Of a stretch of 64,000 nt of DNA, positions 22,099 through 33,698 are shown in pieces. A program made the translations under genes and the position numbers. The DNA comes from Bombardia bombarda (lineage: Eukaryota; Ascomycota; Sordariomycetes; Sordariales; Lasiosphaeriaceae): positions 3,410,001 through 3,474,000 of the forward strand of contig JAULSR010000002.1 in assembly GCA_030512295.1 (NCBI GenBank), written 5' to 3'. Within the stretch, counting starts at the first letter, position 1; each line of letters begins with the position of its first letter. The notes below the pieces were generated by a model that was not told where the DNA came from, ran no database searches, and saw nothing but the letters and a program-made list of their open reading frames with translations.

Positions 22099-22565
22099 TA
22101 GTAGCGTCCTTGAAGTAATTGCCTACGGGGTTGTGAGGGTTGAGTTTTGGTTGTGTCTTTTTCCAATGTCCATCATTTTTGTCGGCGTTTTCCCAATTTC
22201 CCCCCCCCCCCCCCCCCCCCCCATTGTCAAAGTTGCAATGCGCCAGCCGCAGTCGCAGCTGTCCTGGTAATCCGAGGACTGCGGATCAATAACTTTTTGT
22301 CCTCCCCCCAACCACCATTACCTCCTTGTACTGTAATAGTTGCATAACAGAGAAAGAGAGACAGGGCCGCTAAGCCCGTACAGAGAGAAGAGAATCCAAC
22401 TGTTTACTGCCTGTCCTGCCCCCTCCCCTACCCCCCACCCGTCGCATCGCACTCGTATCGTCCACGCAGCAACAACAGCCACCACCCAACACCAGACAAA
22501 CACCAACACACAGCCTAGCTATAGCCACACAAGTTCAATTGGATAAGACACCAAAAACAGCATAC
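22099..22565. other. Convergent 3' flank between BSD and TSR2 genes
   Basis: No coding signal. It contains the 23-base poly-C run and pyrimidine-rich sequence that probably carries both 3' UTRs. Confidence 0.6.
22200..22222. repeat. Poly-C tract, 23 bases
   Basis: An uninterrupted C run about 100 bases after the BSD-gene stop, between the convergent BSD and TSR2 genes. It is probably in the 3' UTR. The exact length is unreliable. Confidence 0.9.
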
Positions 22566-23374
22566 CTACCTCCTCTTCTTGGTGACCGTCTGAAACCCAT
22601 CCTCATCCACCTGCGGCAGCTCCTTTTCCTTCTTTGGTGGTGCCGGCGCAGGCGCATCGCCCATATCGACATCACTATCATCTTCCGAATCATCCTCATC
22701 ATCATCCGTATCCCAATCCGTATCATCATCCTGGTCCTCCACTTTCTTGAACAGCTTCGCCGCCGCCTCCACCGCCTCCTTGGAGCTCTTGTCGCCGAAC
22801 CTCGCCCGCAGCCTCCCGACCTCGTCGAACCGGCCCTTGAGACAGCCGGTGCGCACGCGCATCACCGTCTCGGCCACCTCGTACGCCGAGTCGTCGTCCA
22901 CATTCACCTCGAACTCGTCCAGCATGACCTGCAGCAGGACCGTCTCGACGTCGGCCTGTTCCGGTTCATCGGAGGTGTTGTTGTTGTTTGCGTTTTGGGT
23001 CTGTTGGGATTGGAGGGTTTGCAGGTGGAGGAGCTGGGCGGGGGAGAGCTTGGAGAGGTCGGGGAAGAGGTCGACGATGGCGCCGGCGAACCAGTCGCGC
23101 TTGTCGGAGGAGTCGGGGCCGCCCCAGTGGTTCTGGACCGCGAGCGAGAGGGCGGGCCATTGGTGGAGGGCGAGGGCGACGCCTTGCTCGAAGTTGGTTT
23201 GGCAGAGTGCTGGGGGGAGGGGGGTTTGTCAGTATGGTAATGTCCGTAGGAAGGGACTGGGGTTAGATGGTGGGGTTGGAGGGGCATATGGAGAGACGGG
23301 GATGGGTGGATTGTGTTTTTTGGCTAGGTAGATTTCTTAGAGAGCATACCCGGGGAAGGAGCTGATGTGGCCAT
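22566..23374 (-). CDS. TSR2: Pre-rRNA-processing protein TSR2
   Basis: Two exons. A tiny first exon (23374-23350, MATSAPSP plus one base) has a GTATGC donor. The second exon (23209-22566) joins in phase to give 222 aa. The Tsr2 core is clear: NFEQGVALALHQWPALSLAV followed by QNHWGG, the WGG motif of the family. The VETVLLQVMLDEFEVNVDD segment follows. The tail is highly acidic (DDDTDWDTDDDEDDSEDDSD) and ends VTKKRR. In yeast, Tsr2 is an escortin: it takes eS26 (Rps26) from its importin and delivers it to the pre-40S particle, using the acidic tail. The leader side contains a TTAGGGTTAGGG doublet. The very short first exon makes this start easy to miss. Confidence 0.92.
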
Positions 23375-24102
23375 GATTACGGTTGTGGTTGTGATGTTGT
23401 TTCCTAGTTCAGAAAGCAAAAGGAAAAAAAGAAGCCACGAGCTCTTGATATCGTGGGTCGCGCGCACTTGGTGGTGATGGAGGGGCTGTTTCTTTTTAAA
23501 AGGTGGGTCGAGATTTTTCTTATGACTTGTCAAGGTATTGTCCGAATTTTGAAATGGTAACGCGCTAAGACAGGGTCTCAGCCGCGATTTACCAGGGTAA
23601 AGCTGGTAACATAAGGGTTAGGGTTATGATGCCTATCTCTTTCCTTTGCGGAGATGTGACGACATCTGGCGGAGATAGCTCACCACCCCCTGTAGTTATA
23701 CACTGCAAGTCCGCTCTCTCCACCCCGCAACAGCCCAGGCTCTCAAAGACGCGCAGGTCAAATAAGACACGGACACGGGGTGCTGTAAATTCCCGTCTTG
23801 TGATGCGATTGCAGGAATTGGGATGAGTTGGGCTGGGATTATGCCGTCCGCTATGGACATGGAAGAACAGAGAACAGCTGGAGGGGCAGTATGGTGTGAT
23901 GTCGACGCAACCGTCGCAGCCTGGGAACCGATATGCAGTCTGAGACCCTGTATTTTATCTTAATAACCCCATACCCGCAATTAAGTTCTGCCCTGACGTT
24001 GATTTCTCCAACCCAGCATCATCCACCATCCTCCTTCCACTTGAGCACCACCAGCCCAATTTCCCAACTAAACCACCCAAAACCTCACATCTACCATTCA
24101 CA
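23375..24102. other. Bidirectional promoter of TSR2 and FMP52
   Basis: A 728-base region between divergent start codons. It includes an interstitial TTAGGGTTAGGG-like doublet near 23607-23620. Short open frames are not supported. Confidence 0.55.
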
Positions 24103-24798
24103 ATGGCCTCGTCCACCGCAGTCTTCGGCAGCACCGGCCTCACCGGCGCCCACATCCTCTCCATCCTCCTCTCCAGCGGCTCCCCCGCGACCGTGCAGAC
24201 CATCTCGCGGCGCGCCCCCAAATCAGCCGGCCCCACGCTGCAGGCCACCATCGAGCCCGACACCTCCCTCTGGGCGAGCCGCCTCGCCACCCTCACCCCC
24301 GCGCCGACGACGGTCATCTCCGCAGTGGGCACGACGCGCGCGGCGGCCGGCGGCCTCCCGAACCAGTGGAAGATCGACCACGACCTGAACGTGGAGCTGG
24401 CGCAGGCGGCCAAGAAGCAAGGCGTACGCAACTTCGTCTTCATCTCGAGCGACGGCATCCGCGGCCCGCTCATCGGCCGCCTGCCCTACTCGCGCATGAA
24501 GCAGGGCGTCGAGGACACCATCAAGGGCCTCGACTTTGAGCACGCCATCATCGTGAAGCCGGGCGCCATCCTGGGCACGCGCGAGGTCCCGCACCAGGGC
24601 AGCTTTTTGGTGAATGGTCTCATCGCTGCGGCGTCGTGGCTGGGCGTCAAGGACAAGATTGGACAGGATGCCGAGGTGATTGCGCGGGCGGCGGTGCATG
24701 CGACGAGGCTTGCTGAGCAGGGCAAGGCGCCGTCAAAGTACTGGGAGCTGAAGCAGGCTGATATTGTGAGGCTGGGGAGGGATGAGTGGACTGAGTAA
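24103..24798 (+). CDS. FMP52: FMP52-like mitochondrial NAD(P)-binding protein
   Basis: Single exon, 231 aa, with a good start context (CACAATGGCC). An N-terminal Rossmann fold shows VFGSTGLTGAHIL with glycines 9, 12 and 15 (GxxGxxG). It is followed by TTVISAVGTTRAAAGG and NFVFISSDG, and then a YSRMK motif of the YxxxK type. This is the atypical short-chain dehydrogenase family that includes yeast Fmp52 and human HTATIP2/TIP30. Yeast Fmp52 is found at the mitochondrial outer membrane; substrate unknown. Length matches the family. It shows strong GC-rich third-position codon use. Confidence 0.92.
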   Translation: MASSTAVFGSTGLTGAHILSILLSSGSPATVQTISRRAPKSAGPTLQATIEPDTSLWASRLATLTPAPTTVISAVGTTRAAAGGLPNQWKIDHDLNVELAQAAKKQGVRNFVFISSDGIRGPLIGRLPYSRMKQGVEDTIKGLDFEHAIIVKPGAILGTREVPHQGSFLVNGLIAAASWLGVKDKIGQDAEVIARAAVHATRLAEQGKAPSKYWELKQADIVRLGRDEWTE

Positions 24799-25659
24799 GG
24801 GGGGTGATGGGATTGTTGGATTATATGGCGAGATCAGGATGAGTTCTCGCAGGGCGGTAGGATACCCATTTCATTTTGTGGCACTCGAGGGCTAAGGTTA
24901 AAGAATGTTAAGGAGAACGGAGTGCCCTCATACGCGATTATGATGATTCTGGTTAGGAGAATTATCTTTTAGTGTTGTTGTACAAAACTAAGTAGCTTCC
25001 TATGCATTACCATTACTCCACATCAGCTGCCGGCGTCGGTGTGTTACACGATGTGAAGATAGTCATGATTTAACTGCAGGCCGGTATGTCAGGCCATAGA
25101 GCTCTATTGTTCCCGAGTGCCCAATAATAACTATATCACGGATTGATTACTCGACACTGACCCAACCGCCCTCATACCTAGATGGTGATGTCTTGGATAT
25201 GCGTTGGTTACAAAGGTCCCTTGTATTTCTCAAGGGTTTGTAAGCACCCAGGCGAAGTGGTCAATGTCAACTTGACATTAAATACCCGTGCTCTTTTCCA
25301 CCTCCTTCAATATCCACTGAGTTTACTATCACTGAGTTTACTATCCTTGTCCCAACTCCCAACAAACAAGCAGCTCTCCACTGAAGTGCGTCGGCTCGAT
25401 CCGACGGACGGTCTCGAACGGGCACGCCGCACGACGGTCTTTATCTTATCTTGGCACCCACAACGACCCCTGACCCAGGTTCCCAAGTTGAACCTCGACC
25501 CCCCGCTACCCCACCATCGCCTGCCTGCCTGCCTGCCTGCCTGCCAGACTCGCGGTATTTCGGCAGAGCAACCTACGAGGCAGCAACCTTAAACTTCGCC
25601 AACAAGAACAATCTTACTGAACGGGCCAGAGAAAAACATAATCTAAAAATCACACAAAA
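24799..25659. other. Intergenic region, leader of riboflavin kinase gene
   Basis: 3' flank of FMP52 and promoter/leader of the next gene on the same strand. It has a direct repeat of CTGAGTTTACTATC near 25316-25345 and a GCCT tetranucleotide array at 25519-25545 in the probable leader. Confidence 0.55.
25519..25545. repeat. (GCCT)n tetranucleotide array
   Basis: About six copies of CCTG/GCCT, roughly 115 bases upstream of the riboflavin kinase ATG and therefore probably in its 5' leader. Confidence 0.9.
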
Positions 25660-26292
25660 ATGGCCTCAACCACAGAACCGACCACAAACGGCGCCGACCG
25701 CCCCCTCATCATCGGCGCCCCCACCGGCCCCGAGCCGCCCTACCCCCTGCCCATGGAAGGCAAAGTCATCGCCGGCTTCGGGCGCGGCTCCAAGGAGCTC
25801 GGCATCCCGACGGCCAACATCCCCGTCGACGAGTTCAGCCCGCAGAAGCAATGGATCACCGACATCGACTCGGGCGTCTACTTTGGCTGGGCCGCCCTGC
25901 GTCTGCCCCCCTCCCACCCAGACCACGTCTCATCATCCCCCTCATCATCTGGATTCACAATCTACCCCATGGTCATGTCCATCGGGTACAACCCCTTCTA
26001 CAAGAACACGGTCCGCTCCGCCGAGGTGCACGTCCTGCACCGCTTCGCCGCCGACTTTTACGGCGTCGACATGCGTCTGCTGCTGACCGGCTACATCCGC
26101 CAGGAGAAGGACTACGCCGGCCTGGAAGCGCTCATCGCGGATATCAACTTTGACTGCGAGGTGGCCAAGAGGAGTCTGGACCGGCCGGCGTGGAAGCCGA
26201 GGGAGGGGGTGGTGGTGGGTGCTGCGGGCGCTGTGGTCGCGGATGGCACGTTGGATTGTAGCTGGTTGTTGAGGCCGATTGGGGAGCGTTGA
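25660..26292 (+). CDS. FMN1: Riboflavin kinase
   Basis: Phosphorylates riboflavin with ATP to give FMN (EC 2.7.1.26), the committed step to flavin cofactors. Single exon, 210 aa. The kinase fold signature is present: VIAGFGRGSKELGIPTANIP at residues 36-55, with the PTAN motif that binds Mg-ATP. DSGVYFGWAAL follows, then MVMSIGYNPFYKN and SAEVHVLHRF, whose Glu is the usual catalytic base. LTGYIRQEKDY follows after that. An insert of Ser-rich residues (SSSPSSSG) after about residue 88 is typical of fungal enzymes. The start context is ACAAAAATGGCC. It follows FMP52 on the same strand. Confidence 0.95.
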   Translation: MASTTEPTTNGADRPLIIGAPTGPEPPYPLPMEGKVIAGFGRGSKELGIPTANIPVDEFSPQKQWITDIDSGVYFGWAALRLPPSHPDHVSSSPSSSGFTIYPMVMSIGYNPFYKNTVRSAEVHVLHRFAADFYGVDMRLLLTGYIRQEKDYAGLEALIADINFDCEVAKRSLDRPAWKPREGVVVGAAGAVVADGTLDCSWLLRPIGER

Positions 26293-27833
26293 GCGAGTCG
26301 GAGTGGTGTATGGCGTTCTTGATGGTTATAGAATGTTTGTTGTTGGTCTTTTACAGCAAGGGAGAGGGAGGCAAGGACGGGCGGGGGACGGAGTGATGGT
26401 TGGTTGGTACAGGGGCAGAGGGGCATTTTCATCTATACGCAACCTTTACATTGGATGGGCATCGATCAACCCGTCCGACCGACTGACCTGTTAGTTGAGT
26501 ATACTCCCTTTCACCTATATATGGTGGGTGGTTGCAGGTTACGTCTCTCTCAGTCTAACCTTTTATATCCCCTATTGCACACTGGCAGATGATAGATCTT
26601 GGGTAAAGCGAGAGCCGCGAGCAGATAGACCAGCAAGGAGATGGGCGTATGGAGATATAGATCATAACTTACCCGTCTTTGATTACATTCCCTATTATCA
26701 CCCTAGATTTCGCAATGATGCAAAAACAGAGAAGGCCCCTTCTTTCGTTACAACAAGCAAGCGACTTACTGGTGAAATTGCTGGGAGCAGTAAGCACTAA
26801 GGTATACTTGCCCGGCCAACACATAGAAGGCAGCAGAGTCACTCGTCATTGAAGTTATATTCAGTTCTTTATTTGCATAGGTCTCAGGCACCAAACGCAG
26901 GCATACAAGAGGTACACGACGGTGGGTAAATCACAAGTATACACAGGGGGTTTATCCTGGAGAGCTTTAACAATTTTATACACACCTCCCCAGCACTACT
27001 GTGATTACTTCATAAAAAGCACTTAGCAAGGCAGATACTAAAAGGAAGTGAGTCAAGCATGCGGAGTAAGTGAAGTGTGTCAGCTAAGCACCAGATCGCA
27101 CCCGCTACCGACAATTGCACTATCCATGACCGAACATTCCGCGTGCTGACTACGAGCGGACCGAAGTCATCCGCGACTCTTACTGCAGTTCAAACTACCC
27201 TCTACTAAGCAACCAACCAACCCACAGGCGTGCAAATGTAACAACTGCATACAAAGTAGCCACATACATTTCATCTAATCTTCGCGTCGGACGACGACCA
27301 AACCACAAATCACTGGCAAACAACGCAAAGATAAAGCAGCAATCGTTTGGTATAGTCTAGTATATCAAGTTATATATATGTAAGTATAGCAAGTATATGC
27401 CCATAGTAGGTATGTATGTGTATAGTATGAACTCGAAAAATGATCCTATCCATGCCCGGTAATGAACAAAACAACAGGAGATATATATCACAAAATAAAT
27501 GAAAACTAGAACAAAATGCTCCCAGTCACCAAGTCAACCACACGCGCCCCCCCTTTCGAGACTTGTCCTTCTTCATTCTCCATTTACACCAAACGCAATA
27601 CACAAAAAAATAGGTATTATGGTCCCCAACCAAAAAAAGAAAACCAACTCCGACGCGCCATTACCATGATAAAATGCTCCTTGTGCTCTTCCCCCTCTTC
27701 CTCCTATCCCGGCAAGCCTCCCTTTTCCGCCCCTTGTTGCTGCTCTCAAAACTAAAATTAAAAAGATGCAAACCTAAATACTACCGAATTGGCGTTTCTT
27801 GTATATTTTTTTTCCCCTTTTTCTTTCATTCTT
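26293..27833. other. Convergent intergenic region
   Basis: Between riboflavin kinase (+) and ERT1 (-). It is AT-rich around 27355-27430, with TATATA/GTATGT runs. No gene or RNA was recognised, although it is long for a pair of 3' flanks. Confidence 0.5.
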
Positions 27834-30190
27834 TTAAACAGCTAATTGGTTATGATTGCGGTAGTAACAGGGAAGGAACTGTGTTGAGAAAAGTCAGCAA
27901 ACAGCAAATCCAGATCATGAACCGAGACAAAAACTCACATTTACAATAATCATCATCGGAATGTCAAACGTATCCCGCTTAATCGTCCACGTCAGGCTGC
28001 ACTCTAGCTTTCCATCCTTTTCCAACTTGGAGATCCCATGCTCGCCATCAATCTTTGCCACGCGATTGCTGAGAATACTGCTCCTCGGGTCCTTCTGCGT
28101 CCGCTGCGGACTATCGTCGGCCGCCGTGGCGCTGCTGCTGCTCCCCCGCGCGTCGCGTCCTCCATCTCCTGTGTGCGGTACTTGAGCAGGCGGGCCTTGC
28201 GCACCACCTTCCCGCGGCTGTCGTTGAACGCTAGCTGGGCGTAGTCTTCGTAAAACTTGATGACGCTGTCGTCATCCATGAGCTCGGCAAGAAACACGGG
28301 CTGTGGCTTGCCCTCGGCCGCCGCGGCAATTTCCACGTTGAGGCTTTTCAGCCGAGGTGTCGTCAGGAGCTGCGTCTTGCCGCCATTGACGCTACCGCTA
28401 TTTGAAGAACTAGAGGAATTAGAGTTTCCCGTGTTCACATTGAGGTTCGGCTCCTTGCCGAGAAGAACATCCTTTGTCCACCCCGTGAGCGCCGTGAACT
28501 CCTTGTTGACGCCCGCCACCTCGCCAGTTCGCCTGCACGCCAGGGCTGGGCTTGAGGTCTGGTGCATAAATTCCTCGTACTCGAAGAGGGCACGCTGGAA
28601 GCTCTTCTCCATGAATACAAAGTCTTGGGGTACCAAGCTTTTTGTGCATGACATGAAGGGTTGGCGGATGCTAGCCAGCTGTTGTGCAATGTGGTACGTC
28701 TTCTGCGCCGAGAAGCGGTTCTGGAGGAGATTGATAATTTTGTGAAAACTACTCACGTATGGAAATGGTTCCTTCACCGACTCGTATATGTACGAAGGAT
28801 CCCGGTGCCGCTTTCCCAAGATGGACTGCCGCCCAAGCTTCTCCACAGCCGACGATGTCTTGTGTTTGGGTCTCGACTGCGATGTTGTCTGGTGGTTAGA
28901 CCCAGGAGTGGCAGAGAAGGTGGCTGTAGTGGGCGAGCCCTCGAACGCAAACGTGGTCGGTTGTGGACTGTTGTTCTCAGTGCTCGGGCTCTGGAGGCTG
29001 GTTGGGCCGGCCGCGATGGCATAGGCATGTGGGAGGCCATGCTGCAAGTTGCCTTGCGAATACGAGCCGTTCGGGTGCGAGTCTAGACCGAGGAATTCGC
29101 TCATGAGGCCGCTTTCGTAGACCTTGTCGAACGAGCTCATGCCATTCCCACCAAAGACACCAGAAGAGCCATAGTTGGCTTCCCCGACTCCTCCCTGTTG
29201 AGACAGGGAGGGGTCCCTTGGGGGTGTCTCGTCAACACCCGATGACATCTGCCCAAGCATACTGAACTCCATGGCTCCATACTGGCTGCCAAAGTTGATG
29301 CCTTCTAGATTAAAGTTGTAGATGGCAGGATTACTAGGATCAAACAGTGCCGAGGTGAAAGTGGTCATGGGACTCGAGACTTGAGGGACCGACATACCAC
29401 CCATTTGCGGATTTCCCGCGGTCTGAAAGGAAGGAGACACGGGAGACGGCTGACTTCCAAAGGGTATATTCTCCGGCATCGATACCATTGGAGTTTGAGA
29501 AGACGAGTAGATAGGATACTGGGAGGCGTTCGATTGGGAGAAGAAGGTGCCGACTGTAGAGGAGGCTTCAGAGCCAGAGTTAGATGCGTGTCGATGACCA
29601 TTGGTCCTGGTTGATGCCGTACTGGGGTTGTAGTTTGGACCTAGCACTGGTCTCAAGGCTTCAAGCGGAGCATCATGAAGATACTTGGCCTTCTTTCGTA
29701 CACCATCTTGGCATTGTTCGGCTAGGCCACGCTTCACACACCTTTGGCATGGTCTTTCGTCACCTGTGATGAAAAAAATCAGCGAAAGAAAAATAGAAAT
29801 TGTCACCATTATTGTTGTCCTGTGTGGGCAAATCCATGAATGGATATATAGTCTGGCAGAAGCAGCTCATTTATGACACTTGCTACCTGACCAAGTGTGG
29901 TGATGGCGGAGAAACAGTAGATAGCAGAGATGTTTAAACTTACCGCAAGTCAGATGGGCCCTTTGGCATGCGTAGCACGCTCTCCGGGCCTTCTTCCTTC
30001 TAGGGCGAGAAGGGTCCTTCGGGTCGTACTTCTTCTTTGGCTCGCCTTCCACGCCTTCCGAAGAGACATTCTGCTCGGTCATCCTGTCGTCGTCGTCTTT
30101 GATAGGTGCTTCAATGTCGTCGTACTCGTTTTCGCTATCAGACATCATGCCCGAGAGGTCTGCCCCGGCGGGCCCCATACTTTCCGGCAT
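27834..30190 (-). CDS. ERT1: Transcription activator of gluconeogenesis ERT1/AcuK (frameshifted near C-terminus)
   Basis: Zn2Cys6 factor with a PAS-like domain; AcuK/Ert1 orthologues switch on PEP carboxykinase and fructose-bisphosphatase genes on non-fermentable carbon. Exon 1 (30190-29944) and exon 2 (from 29763) join inside the zinc cluster, which reads Cys72, 75, 82, 88, 91 and 100. The middle is a Ser/Gln/Pro-rich linker. The region at about 430-570 holds the conserved HIAQQLASIRQPFM, ALFEYEEFM and AGVNKEFTALTGWT segments. The frame used until LLKYRTQEME leads to an unrelated Arg-rich tail ending at 28004. The conserved C-terminus (SNRVAKIDGEHGISKLEKDG, KRDTFDIPMMIIVN) lies in another frame. 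It splices (GTGAGT at 27938) to a last exon reading FLPCYYRNHN, with its stop at 27834. A one-base loss, best placed in the five-base homopolymer at 28143-28147, explains this. The exon total is one base short of a multiple of three. Confidence 0.9.
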
Positions 30191-31280
30191 AGTGTCCTGG
30201 CTTTATATACGATATGATGTCCTACGGTCGGGAAGATGGAACCACGGCACACGGACAATACAAGCACCCCCAGCTCCTGCGAGACCGCTCTTCGCAGGGC
30301 AGGCCGTACCTTCGCCGAAATAGGGGTCAGGGGGACGGAGGTCAGAAGCGTCCTGCAGAGAGCCCACGGCGGTGCCACCACCCCTGAGGTGATTGGCGCT
30401 GCACGGTGGGCGTGTGGTCTACGTGTGGCAAGCCGCACACACCTTTAATTTAAAGTGTGGTGAGCGGCAGAGAGGGGGGGCGGTGGGCGGTACTGGTCAG
30501 TGAGGCAAGCAAAGCAGCAGGGAACCAGAAAACCAGGGAAACCAGAGAGACAGGCGGACAGGGTGGACGGGCGTGCGTGCGCGAGCCAAAGGCAGAGAGA
30601 TGTGGCAGCAGTGGCGGCAATGGGCTGCTTTCTGTGGGCTTCCGTAATATGGAATGGTGATCCGCGGCTGCCAAATGGCTGCCCCAGCTGACGAGGCCTG
30701 ATACACAACGACCAGCACGTTGTCTCGTATTCTCAGCAGGTCCTTGGCGAGTACCGGCCAATGGGCTCTGAGCCGGATGGCAGAGGCGTCCTTTGTACTA
30801 CACGCGAAGACGCTGACCGGGCGGATCAATAGAAGCTGGTATCGGCGACGGGGGGTAGAGGGGGGAGTGGATTGTCGCAAGCAGGGCGAGCTCGCAGTCA
30901 CGCGGCAGCGGATAAAGCACCGCAGTCCGGCGCGCTGTCGACGAGCGTTGGGAGCTGCGCTTTGCGCGGCCGTAACACGAGGGCATTCAGCTGCAGCTAC
31001 CCTTCACTCTATGCGTGCCAGTTCTTGGCGCCGCCTTGCAGCAGCCTCTGGCGTCTCTGGGGGGCCGCTCTTCCCTGCTGGACCTTTCTTTTTGCCTTTC
31101 GAACCTCTCGGCCCCTTTACGAGAAGGAGTTAGGCGGCGGTGGTCGAGTGCGGTGCGAGGAGGGTAAGGGCCCAGACCAGGAGAGCACGCGAGGTACGGT
31201 ACCTGGGGCTACTGGGCGCACTTGGGGGTGGTAGTCGCAGACGCAGACGCAGATCGAGGGTCTCCAGACCCGGCGCGTCT

Positions 31281-31308
31281 GTGGGCCGTGGGCCGTGGGC
31301 CGTGGGCG
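31281..31308. repeat. GTGGGCC heptanucleotide array
   Basis: Three perfect seven-base copies (GTGGGCC) and a partial fourth, in the GC-rich region upstream of ERT1. Confidence 0.9.
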
Positions 31309-33670
31309 TCGAGCAAAAAAGCGTCGAGGGTGTTCAGCGTCGGAGCTTTTTTTTTTTGTGGCTTGCTTGCCCGTCGCGGCCTTCCTTTTTGCGCCCCTAT
31401 GCGCGTGGCAATTATTATGGCGCCAAGGCTAGCGCCAGCGCCAGAGCCGAGTCTGCGCCCTGCTGTCTCGCGACGAGGTCGAGCCGTTACAATGCAGTCG
31501 AGGGCGGGGGGTTGGGATTTGCAGACTCGCAGGCTCGCACGCAGGCAGGATACGACGCGATGGGGGGAGGCGGCGATTTGTTAATCGTGGGAGAGGAAGA
31601 CCCGGGCAGGTGGGGTGAGGATCATAGGTAGGGTCCCAGTCGGTCGGGGGGGAGGTACTCGTCGTCGGCTAGTGCCGTGGGCGAACAAGCGCAGGTATTC
31701 GTACTGTGCGCGGCAATGGCGATGGCATTGCACCGGCGAGGGGATGGGGATCCTGAGCTACGGTGCGGTGCCTCGCGTGGGTTGCGTACGGTGCGGTGGT
31801 GTAGGTGTAGAAACGAAGTTCAGGTAGAGTGGTGTAGTGGGATGGGGTGGCGCCCGTTGGTCGATTGTTACTCGTTCATTCCAATAACCTATTCCGGTGT
31901 TTTTTTGCCCTGGCCGAGAACGTCAAGCTAAAGAGCGGTTGCGGGGTTTATTTGGGGGGAAGGGTGGGAGGGGGAGGGCGTGGCGGAGGAATTCGAGGTC
32001 CCAATTGATGGGAACGGCAGCGGCTGGGTGGGCTTTTGCCGATTCATCCCATGCGTGCGGCTCGTCTCTAGGTACCGGCTACTCGCAGAGGCCCCTGCTG
32101 CGTCTTGCTTCCCCCTGCGCGTTCATTGTCCTGGGGGTAGCTGCATGCCAGCGCCAAGTACCCGGGACCTAAGACGATACCCGACAGGGCCCCGGCTCTT
32201 GCATGTGAGGAAAGAGCTGGTGGTTGGTCGTGCTTGCCCTTTTGTTTGGTGCTCCCATTTCTTTGTTGGTCTAGAAGCCTACCTAACAAACAGTGGTGAT
32301 TTGGGCACAAGGGCAGGTACCTCCTTACCTCCCTGTGTGCATCACGGAATATTCCGCACCCAGGTCTGCGTGCTTCGTCAGAGCCTGACAACCTGAACTT
32401 GAAGATTCCTAGCTGCAACTGCCTTCCTTCGTACATACAGGTGGGGCGGCGGCGGGAAGCCTCGACTAACGAATCTCCTTCATTTGCAGTTTGCAATCAA
32501 ATCGAGCAATTCGTGGATGCATTTCATGAAGCGCGCGGGCCGCAATTAGACTGAATGCCATTCGTCGTTGCCCCCTGGCTATCTTTTATCTCCGGACGGG
32601 TATGCCATTGGACAATTCCCCAGCCAGGTCGCGCGTGTCTCGTCTCGTCCTAGGAGGATCCTAGGACACGGAAACGGTGAGCTGCTGGCGTTGAAGCCTC
32701 CAAGCCTCGAACTCCCTCGAACATCTCTCACCCCCCCTGGCTCCCACACACCTCCTCTATTGATTGTCCACTGAAGGAGCAGTCCGCAGGCTCTGTGGCG
32801 CATAATGGTCAGCTGGGATCGACTTCGCTTCTGCGTGCCATGTTTTTTTTTCCTTCAGGAACGTGCAGCGGGCAGCGGGCAACAAGCAACAAGCATCACG
32901 GCGGGCCAGGACGCGCTTCTATCCGTCTGCACTTCTGCACGCATGTCGCGGGCTCGCGGCCGCGGGCAATATCATGATTCCGACATGGGGCTAACTATCA
33001 ATCTGTTCTGTTGTAGAGCTGCTAAAAAAAAAATTTGAGCGGCACTACTATCAGTAACCAGTGTTATGGACGGAGCGTATGGGGTGGGCTGGCTGGCCAA
33101 GCAATGAGGCAACGGTTCCTTGATTTCCCCTCTGCCACGGAGAAAGTATCTCTCGGGGCGGCCTGCCTGATCTAGACTGCTTGACTGCAGAACTTGCCTG
33201 TCTTGGCCTGCCTCGAATCTTCAAGTCCTCGACCGACCGACAGCACATCCTCAGTCTCACACCGTACAATTGGTTCTGTTCCAAATCAGAGACATTGTCT
33301 CCTACCTACACCACATACCTCTCTTGGGCCTATCCTATCCGCTACCCGTCGGATCTTTACGGTGTAAAACAAGTGGCAGGGAGAATTGCAGATTTGCATC
33401 GCAGATCTATGCGGAGCCGCGTCTCCGCATCAACCCCCCCTCTTCAGCGCCCCCTTTCTTAAAACGATAGCCCCCCTGGACACCCCTAATACACTAGACT
33501 CCAGTTGACCAGTCTTCAGTACGCCAGGCCAGAACATGCAGATATTGCCAGACTTCTGCAGCCAGAAGCCTTGCCCCCCTGCAAGCCTGATGGGCTTGCT
33601 TGCAAAGCTCCCACAAAGTCACATCGGACCACGCAGGGCACACCAAGCAGGGCATTCTCCTGCATCACCT

Positions 33671-33698
33671 CAGCTCGCAGCTCGCAGCTCGCAGCTCA
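33671..33698. repeat. CAGCTCG heptanucleotide array
   Basis: Three perfect copies of CAGCTCG plus a partial copy. Each unit contains AGCT, so the array is rich in Alu-type tetramers. Confidence 0.9.

Noticed and set aside
22747..23331. Plus-strand frames of 194 and 233 aa
   Set aside because: Antisense to TSR2, which is clearly recognisable on the other strand.
30720..31631. Stop-free plus-strand frames upstream of ERT1
   Set aside because: GC-rich region with Arg/Gly-rich translations, several overlapping frames equally open, no splice signals or homology.
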